This document shows, piece after piece, positions 8,228 to 17,948 of a stretch of 64,000 bases of DNA. Source of the stretch: an uncultured Clostridia bacterium (GTDB lineage: Bacteria; Bacillota; Clostridia; Christensenellales; Borkfalkiaceae); assembly GCA_947589085.1 (NCBI GenBank), contig CANPZD010000002.1, positions 1-64,000 on the forward strand, read 5' to 3'. Positions within the stretch are counted from its first letter, which is position 1; each line of letters begins with the position of its first letter. The notes under the pieces were generated by a model that ran no database searches, had not been told where the DNA came from, and worked only from the letters and a program-made list of their open reading frames with translations. The position numbers and the translations under genes were made by a program.

Positions 8228-9826
8228 ATGGGCAAGAAGAAATCGGCACTGTTTCTCGTGTTGGTCACCGTATTGCTTTTGGGGCTGTGCTTTATGTGCA
8301 CGACGTCCTTTTTGTACGGCGGCTACAAGGGATTCTATTCCGTACCGAGTATGACGCAGAAAGACGCGCTGTTGGGCAACGGATTTGCGGAGGGGTATCG
8401 CACCCAAGGCAATTCGATCTCCTATTACGGCGGCGGCTACACCACGGTGTACTATCCCGAAGGCGTGATCACCGAAAAAGAATATCAGGATAGTCTCGCT
8501 TCGCTGCAGGCAGCGGCGGATGAATCCGGAAAAGGCTCCGGCGACGAGACGCCCGAGGAGAAGGCGCTCCGCGAGTACCGGGATTCTTATATCAAGATCG
8601 ACGGCAGCACGTTCCGCTTCAAGGCGGCCAAGAAATACGATCCCGACGACGCGGAAAACAGCGGCGCCGTGACTTCCGACGGCGCGGTGATCGAGGAATT
8701 CCAAACCGCGTTCGACAATGCGGTCGCGCAGCTCAAACAGCGCGTAAGCGAACTCGATCTCGAACACGCGCGCATCGACGTCGTGAACGGCTATGGCGTA
8801 CAGGTGTTTGTTCCCACGCTTTCCAGCAAGGCCGCGCAGGTGAGCGTGTTTGATTCCCTCGGGCACGTCGGTGAAGTTACCGTGAGCTACGGGAGCGATG
8901 AAGCGAGCGCGACGCCTCTTGCGATCGCCAAAGACGAAACCGTCCGCGACTATGTGAAGGGCGCTTATGCGATCTCGAACGCGGGCACGACTGCGGTCGC
9001 CCTGCGCTTGACCAAGGCCGGCCAGAAGGCGATCTCCGATTGGACTTCCGCAAACGACGGTTCGCTGTACATCAGCGTCGGCGGAAAGGCGATCGTCAAT
9101 CCTTCCTATCAGACGTCGGACAGCGCTACGATCGGCAGCACGCTGTACATTACCCGCACCGATTTTACGAAAGATTCCGCCAAGGCCATCGCCCTGACGA
9201 TCGATTCCGCCCTCAACGGCAAACAGACCGATCTTACTTTCTCGATGGGCGACGTCTACCGTCAGAACGCGCTCTTCGGCGATCTGGCTCTTACCCTTTG
9301 CTATGCGGCGTTCGGCGTTGTGACCCTTGCGATGCTGGTGTTCTTCTTCGTCCGCTATCGCCGGCTCGGATTCGTGCATCTCTACACGTTTCTCATTTAT
9401 CTGTTTCCGATGATCCTCCTTATCTGGGGAATTCCTTTCCTGCATATCGGGATCGAGACGTTCCTTGCGGTCCTTCTCGGCATGGTGCTGCTTTCGGTTT
9501 CCAATATCGTCACCTACGAGAGCGCGCGGCGCGACGTCTTTCAGGGCAAAACCGTGGCGACAAGTATCAAGAACGGCTACAAGAAGTGTTTCTGGGGACT
9601 GTTCGATCTGCACATCATTGCCGCGCTGGCCGCCTTTGTCACGTATTTCATCGCAACGACCCAACTTGCGACGTTCGCGTTCACGTTCGGGATCGCCGCC
9701 GTTCTTTCGGGACTTTGCTCGCTTGCGATCGGCCGCTTCCTTTGGGCGACGATGATGTCTTTCTCCAAGAAAAAAGCAGAGTTCTGTCATTTCAAAGTCG
9801 ATGAGGGGGCGCAGAACAATGACTAA
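8228..9826 (+). CDS. secD: Divergent protein translocase subunit SecD
   Basis: The 532-residue protein has SecD topology: one N-terminal helix (residues about 6-28), a large extracytoplasmic domain (about 30-350), then a cluster of five C-terminal helices. The segment NIVTYESARRDVFQGKT (N426 on) aligns with the SecD TM4-loop motif NVIIFERIREEL..GKS, which identifies the family. Two hallmarks are lost. The N-terminal GLDLQGG motif is not recognisable, and the VDAN motif reads SVSN (423-426), which replaces the proton-path aspartate (D340 in Thermus SecDF) with V424. It overlaps secF by 8 nt and has a strong AGGAGGAGG ribosome-binding site. It may be a PMF-independent or specialised SecD. Confidence 0.82.
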   Translation: MGKKKSALFLVLVTVLLLGLCFMCTTSFLYGGYKGFYSVPSMTQKDALLGNGFAEGYRTQGNSISYYGGGYTTVYYPEGVITEKEYQDSLASLQAAADESGKGSGDETPEEKALREYRDSYIKIDGSTFRFKAAKKYDPDDAENSGAVTSDGAVIEEFQTAFDNAVAQLKQRVSELDLEHARIDVVNGYGVQVFVPTLSSKAAQVSVFDSLGHVGEVTVSYGSDEASATPLAIAKDETVRDYVKGAYAISNAGTTAVALRLTKAGQKAISDWTSANDGSLYISVGGKAIVNPSYQTSDSATIGSTLYITRTDFTKDSAKAIALTIDSALNGKQTDLTFSMGDVYRQNALFGDLALTLCYAAFGVVTLAMLVFFFVRYRRLGFVHLYTFLIYLFPMILLIWGIPFLHIGIETFLAVLLGMVLLSVSNIVTYESARRDVFQGKTVATSIKNGYKKCFWGLFDLHIIAALAAFVTYFIATTQLATFAFTFGIAAVLSGLCSLAIGRFLWATMMSFSKKKAEFCHFKVDEGAQNND

Positions 9827-10862
9827 ATTGAGATCCAACAAAGTATTTGCAATCTTCGTTGCGCTGTCCGTCGCGGTCATTGCCGCGGGAATCATCTTGT
9901 ACGCGCTCATGGGATTCAACTATGCGCAGGACAAGCCCAAGGCATATGTTGTGGAAATTTCTTACGGCGCCACCGTGGTGAACGGCGAGGTCTCCGACGG
10001 CGTTTCCGCCGAGGATTATTTGCAGGAAAAATGCGAAGAGATCTTCGAACAGCAGGGGCTTCGCTATACGGATAAAACTTCGCTGGAAGGCGTTTCCGAC
10101 AGCGGCTCGGGATTCAGTCCCAACGAAAACGGCGGCGTGCGCTACACGTTCTCCGCCGACAGCGACGTGGAAAAATTCGGCGCCGCGCAGACGGCCGTGG
10201 AAGCGTTCCTTGCCGCCGAGACCGCGCCCGCCGTTGCAAACGGAATGGTCGTCGTAAGTTATGCGCCCGTTTCCAATCTGGCTTTGACGAAAGCCGCATG
10301 GCGCGGCGCGATCGCGATCGCCGTCGGCGCGATCGTGGCGCTTGCGTATCTTACCATACGCTTCGGCGTCAGCTGCGGCGTGGCCGGCCTTGTGTGCTGC
10401 GCGCACGACGCGCTGTTTACCGCGGCGTTCTTTGCCTTGACGCGCATTCCTCTGTTCTCGTTCGCGCCGCTACTCTATGCGGCGGTTGCGGCTCTGCTCT
10501 CCGTGATCCTTTGGACGATCGTTTGCATTGTGTACCGTACGGGCAAAAAGGATCCCGCAAACGCGGGACTGAACGCTTCAGCGCTCACCGACAAGGCGCT
10601 GTCATCTTGCTGGAAATACGTGCTCTGTGCGGCGGCGGCCGTGATGGCGGTGATTGCGGTTCTGGGCCTTGTGGCGGTTGCGGGAACGCGTTCCCTCGTC
10701 CTGCCCGCGCTGATCGCGGCGCTTGCGCCCGTGTATTCGTCGCTCGTGCTCGGGCCGCGCGTATTTGTGCCGTTGCGCACGAAGTTCGATCGGCGGCGCG
10801 CCGATAAGAAAGGCGGCTATTTTGCGAGGAAGAAGAAAGCGGAAACCCAAACCAAGGAGTGA
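9819..10862 (+). CDS. secF: Divergent protein translocase subunit SecF
   Basis: The 347-residue protein has an N-terminal helix (residues about 9-31), an extracytoplasmic domain (about 35-160), and five C-terminal helices. The stretch AYLTIRFG...AHDALFTAAFFAL (about 177-207) matches the SecF TM2-TM3 region and supports the assignment. The TM10-type motif SLNDTIVVFDR is degenerate (SVILWTIVCIVYR), so the conserved Asp is W232, and the TLSRT arginine position is Ser/Cys (263-264). The ATG at 9819 overlaps secD and has GAGGGGG upstream. The track's 9801 start would run through that site. The tail is strongly basic. Confidence 0.8.
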   Translation: MTKLRSNKVFAIFVALSVAVIAAGIILYALMGFNYAQDKPKAYVVEISYGATVVNGEVSDGVSAEDYLQEKCEEIFEQQGLRYTDKTSLEGVSDSGSGFSPNENGGVRYTFSADSDVEKFGAAQTAVEAFLAAETAPAVANGMVVVSYAPVSNLALTKAAWRGAIAIAVGAIVALAYLTIRFGVSCGVAGLVCCAHDALFTAAFFALTRIPLFSFAPLLYAAVAALLSVILWTIVCIVYRTGKKDPANAGLNASALTDKALSSCWKYVLCAAAAVMAVIAVLGLVAVAGTRSLVLPALIAALAPVYSSLVLGPRVFVPLRTKFDRRRADKKGGYFARKKKAETQTKE

Positions 10863-10882
10863 CCGCCAAACCGAATACTATG

Positions 10883-10907
10883 AACGGCGGGGTATCCCGC
10901 CGTTTTT
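10883..10907 (+). terminator. Terminator after secF
   Basis: AACGGCGGG-GTAT-CCCGCCGTT is a 9-bp perfect stem with a 4-nt loop, followed by TTTTT. It separates secDF from recJ. Confidence 0.8.
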
Positions 10908-10921
10908 GATAGGATAAAATC

Positions 10922-13225
10922 ATGAAGAAACTCGTCCGGGAATTTGAATTTTCTCCCGAACAACTCGATACCGTAAGGGAACTTTCCCGCGCCGTGGGGA
11001 TCACGGAAACCACGGCGGGGATCCTGTATGCGCGCGGACTGGATACGGCGGAGAAGATCCGCGTTTTTCTGCACCCGTCCGAGCAAAACTATCTCTCACC
11101 CTTTCTGATGAGCGGCATGAAAGAGGCCGTGGAACTCATCGGCCGCGCCAAGGAAGAGGGGTGGCGGGTAGCAGTGTTCGGAGATTACGACGCCGACGGG
11201 ATCGGCGCCTGCGCCGTGCTTTCGCGCGCGCTCGGCGCGTACGGCATCGAGCCGTATGTGTTTGTTCCCGAACGCGCGGAAGGGTACGGCCTTACGGTCT
11301 CTTCGATCGACCGGATCTTCGACGAATTTCTTCCCGATCTCATCATTACGGTGGATTGCGGTATTTCCAACAAAAAAGAAGTCGAATATATCAAGGAACA
11401 GGGCAGCTATGTCATTGTGACGGACCATCACGAGCTTCCCGAAGAGCTTCCGGATTGCATTCTGATCAATCCCAAGATCCACGACGATTATCCTTACGAC
11501 AATCTCTGCGGCGCGGGCGTGGCGTTCAAGCTTGCGCAGGCGCTCATCGGGAAGCGGGCGAACGACCTTGTGGATTTTGCCGCGATCTCTACGGTGGCGG
11601 ACAGCGTTCCTCTCACGGGAGAAAACCGCGATATCGTGGCGGAGGGATTGAAGCGCATCGAACGCGATCCCCGGCCCGCGTTTTCGGCGCTGCTCGGAAA
11701 GACGGGCGAGATCACGGCGCAGACGATTTCCTTTACGATCGCGCCGCGCATCAATGCCGCCGGCAGAATGGGAGACGCGCGCGCCGCGCTCGATCTCTTT
11801 ACGAGCGAGAACGAGCGCGAGATCTATGACCTTGCCGTTCGGCTCAACGCATATAATATGGAGCGGCAAAAGGCCTGCGACGAGCTGTATGCCCGCGTGC
11901 TTGCGGAAATTGCCGAGGAAGGCCCTTACGGCAATGTGGTCATGCTTGCGGGCGAAGATTGGAACGCGGGGTTTGTGGGCATCGTGGCGGCGCGGATCGC
12001 CGAGGAATTCGCCCGTCCGGCGCTGTTGTTTGTCCGCCGCGGCGACCAGCTGAAAGGCAGCGCGCGGAGCATCGAGAATGTGAATATTTTCGACGCGCTC
12101 AAAGGTTGTTCGGCCTATATCTCCGAATTCGGCGGGCACGCGCAGGCGGCGGGGATCAATGTATCCGAGGAAAATTTCGGGAACCTCAAGCATGCGCTCA
12201 ACGAGTATATCGGCTCGAAATATGCGCGGGAGGATTTTATTCCCGTCGTGTATATCTCGGGCGAATGCACCGAAGATTTCAAGACGATCGCCAAGGAACT
12301 GACGCTTCTGGAACCCTGCGGCATAGGGAACCGGCGGCCTCTGTTCACGGTGGAGGCGGAACGGGTGGACGCCGCGCCCGTCAAGCCGCTCTCGCCGCAT
12401 CTTTCCATGAAGGTCGGCGGCGTGGATTTTGTGTATTTCGGGGGCGCCAAGGATCTTCCGATCCTGAAAAGCGACCTCAAAAAACATATCGTATTCGAGT
12501 ACAACGTATCCCATTTCAAGGGAAGGGAATACGTAAAAGGCTTTGTGCGCACGGTCGTATACGACGGCATGAGCGGCAAAGACGCGGAACTCAACGCATT
12601 TGAAAATCTGCTGCGCCTTTTGCCCGATACGCGCGAGAGCGAAGCGCTTTCGTCCGAACAGCTCGACGGATTCCTGCGCGAGAGGATCGGTTCCTGCGCA
12701 TACGGTCTTCTGGTCGTCGTGCACGACAGAGAGACACTTGCGAAATTTCCCGCGCTGAACGGTCTGGATACGAATGTATTCCGATTGAGTTCGAGGAGCG
12801 CGACGAACGCCGTGCTCTTCGCCCCGGATCCCGAATACGATCTCTCCGAATACCGTGAGATCGTCGTGCTGGACGGGCCGGCCGCACTGCCGCCCACGGG
12901 CAACGCGCGCATTTTTTCCAACAGGGATCTTCCGGACATGGTCGGCCTTGACGACGTTTCGTGCGGCCGCGAAGAGCTTCTTCGGGTGTTTTCCGCCCTC
13001 AAACGCAAAGAGGGCGAGGAGACGGGCATGGGGTATGCCGAAGCCGCGCGCGTATTGCAGCTTGCGGAAAAACCCGCGCAGACGGTATTTGCGCTTGCGG
13101 TGTTCGAGGAGCTTGAACTCATCTCTCTTTCGGATGGGAGACTGAAAATTTTCCGCGGCAAAAAAACGGAGCTTTCCGATTCTGCGATCTATTCGGCGGT
13201 CCTGCGCTTGAAGGAGGGACGGTAA
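10922..13225 (+). CDS. recJ: Single-stranded-DNA-specific exonuclease RecJ
   Basis: RecJ is a 5'-3' ssDNA exonuclease in recombination and repair. The 767-residue protein has DHH-family metal-binding motifs FGDYDADGIGA, TVDCGIS and TDHHELPE, then the DHHA1 domain with GGHAQAAGI (about residue 405), and an OB-like domain. A C-terminal part of about 200 residues is typical of longer Firmicute RecJ proteins. The ATG is preceded by AGGA. The stop codon abuts the GTG of rel, so the two are likely co-translated. Confidence 0.95.
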   Translation: MKKLVREFEFSPEQLDTVRELSRAVGITETTAGILYARGLDTAEKIRVFLHPSEQNYLSPFLMSGMKEAVELIGRAKEEGWRVAVFGDYDADGIGACAVLSRALGAYGIEPYVFVPERAEGYGLTVSSIDRIFDEFLPDLIITVDCGISNKKEVEYIKEQGSYVIVTDHHELPEELPDCILINPKIHDDYPYDNLCGAGVAFKLAQALIGKRANDLVDFAAISTVADSVPLTGENRDIVAEGLKRIERDPRPAFSALLGKTGEITAQTISFTIAPRINAAGRMGDARAALDLFTSENEREIYDLAVRLNAYNMERQKACDELYARVLAEIAEEGPYGNVVMLAGEDWNAGFVGIVAARIAEEFARPALLFVRRGDQLKGSARSIENVNIFDALKGCSAYISEFGGHAQAAGINVSEENFGNLKHALNEYIGSKYAREDFIPVVYISGECTEDFKTIAKELTLLEPCGIGNRRPLFTVEAERVDAAPVKPLSPHLSMKVGGVDFVYFGGAKDLPILKSDLKKHIVFEYNVSHFKGREYVKGFVRTVVYDGMSGKDAELNAFENLLRLLPDTRESEALSSEQLDGFLRERIGSCAYGLLVVVHDRETLAKFPALNGLDTNVFRLSSRSATNAVLFAPDPEYDLSEYREIVVLDGPAALPPTGNARIFSNRDLPDMVGLDDVSCGREELLRVFSALKRKEGEETGMGYAEAARVLQLAEKPAQTVFALAVFEELELISLSDGRLKIFRGKKTELSDSAIYSAVLRLKEGR

Positions 13226-15355
13226 GTGGAAGACATTCTCATGAAAATCTACGAGTACTATTCCGGGTCCGACCGGGATATGCTGCTCCGCGCGTACGAT
13301 TTCGCAAAGCAGGCGCACAAAAATCAGAAGCGCGCTTCCGGCGAACCGTACTTTATCCATCCCTGCGCCGTCGCGGGGATCCTCGTCGAACTCGGGCTGG
13401 ACGCCGAGACGATTGCGGCCGCGCTTCTGCACGACGTGATCGAGGATACTCCCGCGACCGAGGAGGATATCCGTCAGAATTTCGGCGACGGCGTGCTCAC
13501 GCTTGTTTCGGGCGTGACCAAGCTCGATAAGATCGTATTCAAATCGCAGGAAGAAGAGGAGGCGGAAAATTTCCGCAAGATCTTCATTGCGATGGCGAAG
13601 GACATCCGCGTTATCATCATCAAACTTGCCGATCGGCTGCACAATATGCGTTCGCTGAACTATCTTTCGCCGGAGCGCCAGCAGAAGATGGCGAAGGAAA
13701 CGCTGGATATCTATGCGCCGATCGCAGGGCGGTTGGGTATCAGTCAGGTCAAATGCGAGCTGGAAGATCTCTGTCTGAAATATCTCGATCCCGCGGCGTT
13801 CGAATATCTTGTGGAGAACATTCATCAGAAGTTGGAGGAGCGCACGCGGTTTGTGAATTTTGTCGTGGAGGAGATCAACGATATTCTCGTCGAATCCAAT
13901 ATCCACGGCGAAGTGTTCGGCCGTCCCAAGCACTTTTACTCCATCTACAAAAAGATGAAAACGAAGCACCGCACGCTCGATCAGATCTACGATCTTACGG
14001 CCGTGCGCGTGATCGTGGGCACGATCGACGAGTGTTACGAGGTATTCGGCAAGATCCACAAGAAATGGAAACCCGTTCCCGGGCGGATCAAAGACTACAT
14101 CGCCACGCCCAAACCCAACCTGTACCAATCCCTGCACACGACGGTCGTGACCGACTTCGGCCAGCCGTTCGAGATCCAGATCCGCACCGAGGAGATGCAC
14201 CGCACCGCCGAATATGGTATCGCGGCGCACTGGAAATATAAGGAGCAGCGCGAAAACGAGACTTCGTTGGATCAGCGCATCTCGTGGATCCGCGAAATGA
14301 TGGAATTGCAGGGCGGGTTCAAGGATTCGAAAGAATTCATGAACACCGTAAAAGAGGAGCTTTACAGCACCGAACTTCTCGTATTTACGCCGCAGAGCAA
14401 GGTGATCTCGCTGCCCGAGGGGGCCACGCCGGTCGATTTCGCGTATGCGATCCATTCGGAAGTGGGCAATCACTGTACGGGCGCAAAAGTCAACGGAAAG
14501 ATCGTTCCGCTCAATTCCACCCTTGCGCTCGGGGACGTGGTGGAGATCATCACCTCGCCCACGAGCAAAGGCCCCTCGCGCGACTGGCTGAAATTCATCA
14601 AATCCTCGTCGGCGAAAGCGAAGATCAAACAGTTTTATAAAAAAGAGACCAAGGAAGAGAACATTCGCACGGGGCGCAGCTTGCTGGAAGAAGCCGCCAA
14701 GCGCAAGGGATACGCGCTCGGCGAGATCCTGACGGCGGAGAGCTTCAAAAAGATCTCCGAAAAACTGAATCTCGACTCCCAGGAAGAGATGTTTGCCGCG
14801 GTCGGCTACGGCGCGATCACGGTCAATCAGGTTCTTTTCAAGCTCATCGACTATTTCCGCAAAGAGATCCCCGAAACGCCCGCGCTTCGACCGTTCAAAC
14901 AGAAAAATGCGGGCGGCACAGTCTCGGTCAAGGGACTTACGGGATTGCTCGTCTCCTTTGCGGGATGCTGTTCGCCCGTCCCCGGCGACGATATCATCGG
15001 ATTTGTCACGCGGGGCAGAGGCGTTGTGATCCACAGGCGGGATTGTTCCAACATGAAGAACGTGGAAGCCGAGCGGCTGCTGCCCGCGGAGTGGATCGTA
15101 AAGGAGGGGGATACCCGCTTTAAGGCGACGATCGTCGTGTATGCGGAAGAACAGGGCGCGGCGCTCTCGGCCATCTCGCACGCGACGACGGATATGAAGC
15201 TCTCGATCACCTCGATCAACGGCAGGTACGATAAGAACGACGCGGCGATCGTCGAAGTCACCGTGAGCTTGTTGAGCCGGCAGGACGTGGAAGTGCTGAT
15301 CGGCAAGATCAAGGCGAACGAAAAGATCCTCGACGTTCACCGCATGAGCAACTGA
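13226..15355 (+). CDS. rel: Bifunctional (p)ppGpp synthetase/hydrolase, RelA/SpoT (Rel) family
   Basis: Rel makes and degrades the stringent-response alarmones. The 709-residue enzyme has an HD hydrolase domain (HPCAVAGIL, LLHDVIEDT), the synthetase domain (RPKHFYSIYKKMK, YQSLHTTV), a TGS domain (FTPQSKVISLPEGATPVDFAY), a Cys-containing zinc-finger/helical region (CCSPVPGDDIIG), and a C-terminal ACT domain. Both catalytic domains look intact. The GTG start directly follows the recJ stop and has GGAGGG 6 nt upstream. The ATG at 13241 is an alternative. It stands next to recJ and hemZ as in many Clostridia. Confidence 0.96.
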   Translation: MEDILMKIYEYYSGSDRDMLLRAYDFAKQAHKNQKRASGEPYFIHPCAVAGILVELGLDAETIAAALLHDVIEDTPATEEDIRQNFGDGVLTLVSGVTKLDKIVFKSQEEEEAENFRKIFIAMAKDIRVIIIKLADRLHNMRSLNYLSPERQQKMAKETLDIYAPIAGRLGISQVKCELEDLCLKYLDPAAFEYLVENIHQKLEERTRFVNFVVEEINDILVESNIHGEVFGRPKHFYSIYKKMKTKHRTLDQIYDLTAVRVIVGTIDECYEVFGKIHKKWKPVPGRIKDYIATPKPNLYQSLHTTVVTDFGQPFEIQIRTEEMHRTAEYGIAAHWKYKEQRENETSLDQRISWIREMMELQGGFKDSKEFMNTVKEELYSTELLVFTPQSKVISLPEGATPVDFAYAIHSEVGNHCTGAKVNGKIVPLNSTLALGDVVEIITSPTSKGPSRDWLKFIKSSSAKAKIKQFYKKETKEENIRTGRSLLEEAAKRKGYALGEILTAESFKKISEKLNLDSQEEMFAAVGYGAITVNQVLFKLIDYFRKEIPETPALRPFKQKNAGGTVSVKGLTGLLVSFAGCCSPVPGDDIIGFVTRGRGVVIHRRDCSNMKNVEAERLLPAEWIVKEGDTRFKATIVVYAEEQGAALSAISHATTDMKLSITSINGRYDKNDAAIVEVTVSLLSRQDVEVLIGKIKANEKILDVHRMSN

Positions 15356-15375
15356 CGCGCGGGATTATAGCGACG

Positions 15376-15975
15376 ATGAAGATCATTCCCGTATTTCCGA
15401 AAGGCTTTGCCGCCAACAGTTATCTCGTTACGGCGGACGGCGCGAACGCCGTTGCGATCGACCCCGGGCAGGCGCGCGTCTTGCAAGAGGCGAAAAAGCT
15501 GGGACTTGCCGTAAAATATATACTTCTCACGCACGGACATTTCGATCATATCGTCGGCTGCGCCGCGCTGCAGGCGGCGGGCGCGAAAGTGGGGTGCCTT
15601 TATGCCGAAAAGGCGTTGGCGCTCTCAAATGACAACATGGGGGCGTTTTTCGGCGTGCCTGTTCCGCCGTTTCAAGTGGATTTTACGTTTCGGGACGGCG
15701 AACCTCTCTCGCTCTGCGGGATCGCGTTCGAGGTGAAGGCAACGCCCGGCCACACCGCGGGCAGCTGCTGTTTTCTCACGGAAAACGAGATTTTTACGGG
15801 CGATACTCTGTTTGCCGGCGATCGGGGCCGTACCGATCTGCCCACCGGGAGCGAGGCCGCCATGCAGGAGAGCCTCCGCCTTTTGGCGGGACTGCAAAAC
15901 AGAACGGTCTATCCCGGACATGGTAGTGCCACAACGCTTGAAGAGGAGAAATTATATGGTATCTTGCGCTTCTGA
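15376..15975 (+). CDS. MBL-fold metallohydrolase, glyoxalase II-like (YqgX type)
   Basis: The 199-residue metallo-beta-lactamase-fold protein has the binuclear metal motif THGHFDH (about residue 55) plus downstream PGHTAG, GDTLFAGDRGR and the final PGHG. These fit the small YqgX/hydroxyacylglutathione hydrolase-like group. The physiological substrate is unknown. Its end overlaps hemZ by 20 nt, so the two are probably translationally coupled. The rel-MBL-hemZ order occurs in several Firmicutes. Confidence 0.88.
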   Translation: MKIIPVFPKGFAANSYLVTADGANAVAIDPGQARVLQEAKKLGLAVKYILLTHGHFDHIVGCAALQAAGAKVGCLYAEKALALSNDNMGAFFGVPVPPFQVDFTFRDGEPLSLCGIAFEVKATPGHTAGSCCFLTENEIFTGDTLFAGDRGRTDLPTGSEAAMQESLRLLAGLQNRTVYPGHGSATTLEEEKLYGILRF

Positions 15976-17335
15976 ATGGCTTGCCCAAGAGCTTATGGAC
16001 GTGGTACGCCTCTTCGAGGGCGCGGATGCGCTGGAAATTTCCCATTCCTGCAAGGACGACGGTACGCATTTTTCGGGCAGTTTTCGAATCGATGGGCGCG
16101 AATATCCCTATGCCTATGAGGAAAACGCGCGCTCTCAGACGGAGAGAAAGAGCCTTGTCAAGCGCTTTGCCAAACTTGCCCTCTACAACATTCTTTCGGA
16201 ACGGTATCAAAAAAAGCTGCCGTGGGGGTCGCTCACGGGCATTCGTCCGACGCGCCTTGCCTATGCGCGGCTGGAAAAGAACGGAGAATTCGAAGGGTTT
16301 TTCCGGGAGTTGGGCGTTTCGGAAGAGAATATCGAACTCACGGCGCGGGTGATCGCGGGGCAGGCGGGCGTCTATGAAAAAGAAGAGGGCAACTGCGATC
16401 TGTTTGTTGCGCTGCCGTTCTGCCCGACGAAGTGCGTCTATTGCTCGTTTATCACCGCGCCGATCGCGGGGACGCGCAAATACATGCCCGCCTATCTTGC
16501 GGCGCTCGAAGAGGAGCTGAAAACCGCCGCGCCCCTCATAAAAAATCTGCGATCCGTCTACATCGGCGGGGGAACGCCCTTTGTGTTGGAGCCGGAGAAA
16601 CTCGGGCGCGTATTCCGGGCGGTTGCGCCGCTTCGGGGGAACGGCTGCGAGTATACCGTGGAAGCGGGGCGGCCCGACGTATTCACCGAAGAGAAGCTCG
16701 ATCTCTGCAAGGAATACGGTGTAACGAGGCTGTGCGTCAATGCGCAGAGTTTTTCGGATAAAACGCTCGCCGCGATCGGCAGGAAGCATTCCGCCGAGGA
16801 CGTCGTGAAGGCCTTTGAAATGGCAAAACCATACGGGTTCGATATCAACTGCGATCTCATCGCGGGGCTGACGGGGGAATCGCTCGAAGAATTTCAGAAC
16901 AGCGTCGATACGGCGATTGCGCTTTCTCCCGAAAACATCACCGTACATACCCTTTGTCTCAAAAAGGGCGCGAAGCTCAAAGAGGAGACGGAGACGCTCT
17001 CCGCGGGGGGCATGTCTGCGATGATCGCCTACTCGCGCGAGAAACTCACGGCGGCGGGGTACGAACCGTATTATCTCTACCGGCAAAAGTATATGGCTGG
17101 CGCGCACGAAAACGTCGGCTGGACGAAGAAAGGGCACGCGTGCGTCTATAATGTAGACGTGATGGAAGAGAGTGCAAACAACCTCGCCGTCGGCGCGAAC
17201 GCGATCTCCAAACGCGTGTATCCGAGCGAAGGCAGGATCGAACGGATCGGCAGTCCGAAGGATATCCCGACCTATCTTGAAAAGGTTGAAAAACTCATCG
17301 AAGAAAAAAACAAGCTGTTCGGCTCGCGCGGGTAG
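15956..17335 (+). CDS. hemZ: Coproporphyrinogen dehydrogenase HemZ-like radical SAM protein
   Basis: The 459-residue protein belongs to the HemN/HemZ radical SAM family. The cluster motif is CPTKCVYCSF, followed by YIGGGTPF, EAGRPD and NCDLIAGLTGE. It has the HemZ-type N-terminal extension (about 150 residues, including WGSLTGIRPTRL). HemZ proteins are annotated in anaerobic heme synthesis, but many Clostridia keep the gene without a complete pathway, so the substrate is uncertain. The track start at 15812 lies in the previous gene. The ATG at 15956 has GAGGAG at 15944-15949. No terminator follows immediately; the repeat cluster begins after the stop. Confidence 0.92.
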   Translation: MVSCASEWLAQELMDVVRLFEGADALEISHSCKDDGTHFSGSFRIDGREYPYAYEENARSQTERKSLVKRFAKLALYNILSERYQKKLPWGSLTGIRPTRLAYARLEKNGEFEGFFRELGVSEENIELTARVIAGQAGVYEKEEGNCDLFVALPFCPTKCVYCSFITAPIAGTRKYMPAYLAALEEELKTAAPLIKNLRSVYIGGGTPFVLEPEKLGRVFRAVAPLRGNGCEYTVEAGRPDVFTEEKLDLCKEYGVTRLCVNAQSFSDKTLAAIGRKHSAEDVVKAFEMAKPYGFDINCDLIAGLTGESLEEFQNSVDTAIALSPENITVHTLCLKKGAKLKEETETLSAGGMSAMIAYSREKLTAAGYEPYYLYRQKYMAGAHENVGWTKKGHACVYNVDVMEESANNLAVGANAISKRVYPSEGRIERIGSPKDIPTYLEKVEKLIEEKNKLFGSRG

Positions 17336-17377
17336 GATCCCCGTGTTCGGTCAGCATTACGCACCGCTTTCCCCACT

Positions 17378-17463
17378 GTCATTCCGAGCACGCGGAAGAG
17401 TGGCGAGAGAATCCCCCCGGGCGAAGAAAAGGGGCGAGATACACTCGCTCCGCTCGGTATGAC
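17378..17463. repeat. Hairpin repeat copy 1
   Basis: This is the first copy of the core. Its inverted ends are GTCATTCCGAGC/GCTCGGTATGAC, and it has lost part of the inner GCCACGC/GCGTGGC stem. The tandem 24-bp copies follow to about 17525, one with a TATTACAATG variant. Confidence 0.85.
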
Positions 17464-17634
17464 AATGAGGAGGGACTTCGGTATTACAATGAGGAGGAAC
17501 TTCGGTATGACAATGAGGAGGGACTATTTCGCCCTTTGCACGAGTAAATGTAGTGAGAAATCTCGATCTCAATACGTCAGTACGCATTGCTTTCCCCACA
17601 TCTCAATACGTCATTACGCACCGCTTTCCCCACT

Positions 17635-17721
17635 GTCATTCCGAGCCACGCGGAAGCGTGGCGAGAGAATCCCCTCGGTCGAAGAAAAGGGGCGAGATAC
17701 ACTCGCTCCGCTCGGTATGAC
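17635..17721. repeat. Hairpin repeat copy 2
   Basis: This copy is complete, with the inner GCCACGCGGAAGCGTGGC stem-loop and both outer inverted ends. Tandem 24-bp copies follow to about 17791. Confidence 0.85.
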
Positions 17722-17860
17722 AATGGGGAGGGACTTCGGTATGACAATGAGGAGGGACTTCGGTATGACAATGGGGGAGGGACTATTTCGCCCTTTGCGC
17801 GAAGTAATGTCGTGAGAAATCCCGATCTCAAATACGTCATTACGCGCCGCTTTCCCCACT

Positions 17861-17948
17861 GTCATTCCGAGCCACGCGGAAGCGTGGCGAGAGAATCCCC
17901 CCCGGTTGAAGAAAAGGGGCGAGATACACTCGCTCCGCTCGGTATGAC
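17861..17948. repeat. Hairpin repeat copy 3
   Basis: This copy is complete and followed by four tandem 24-bp copies to about 18040. Its tail diverges from the other two after the shared GACTATTTCG. Confidence 0.85.

Noticed and set aside
11096-15340. 1414-aa minus-strand ORF opposite recJ and rel
   Set aside because: GC-biased codons open the opposite frame. Both plus-strand genes are intact, and the product is Arg/His-rich nonsense.
17378-17948. CRISPR array
   Set aside because: Repeat units are long, spacing is irregular, and the intervening sequences are themselves repeated. No cas genes are nearby.
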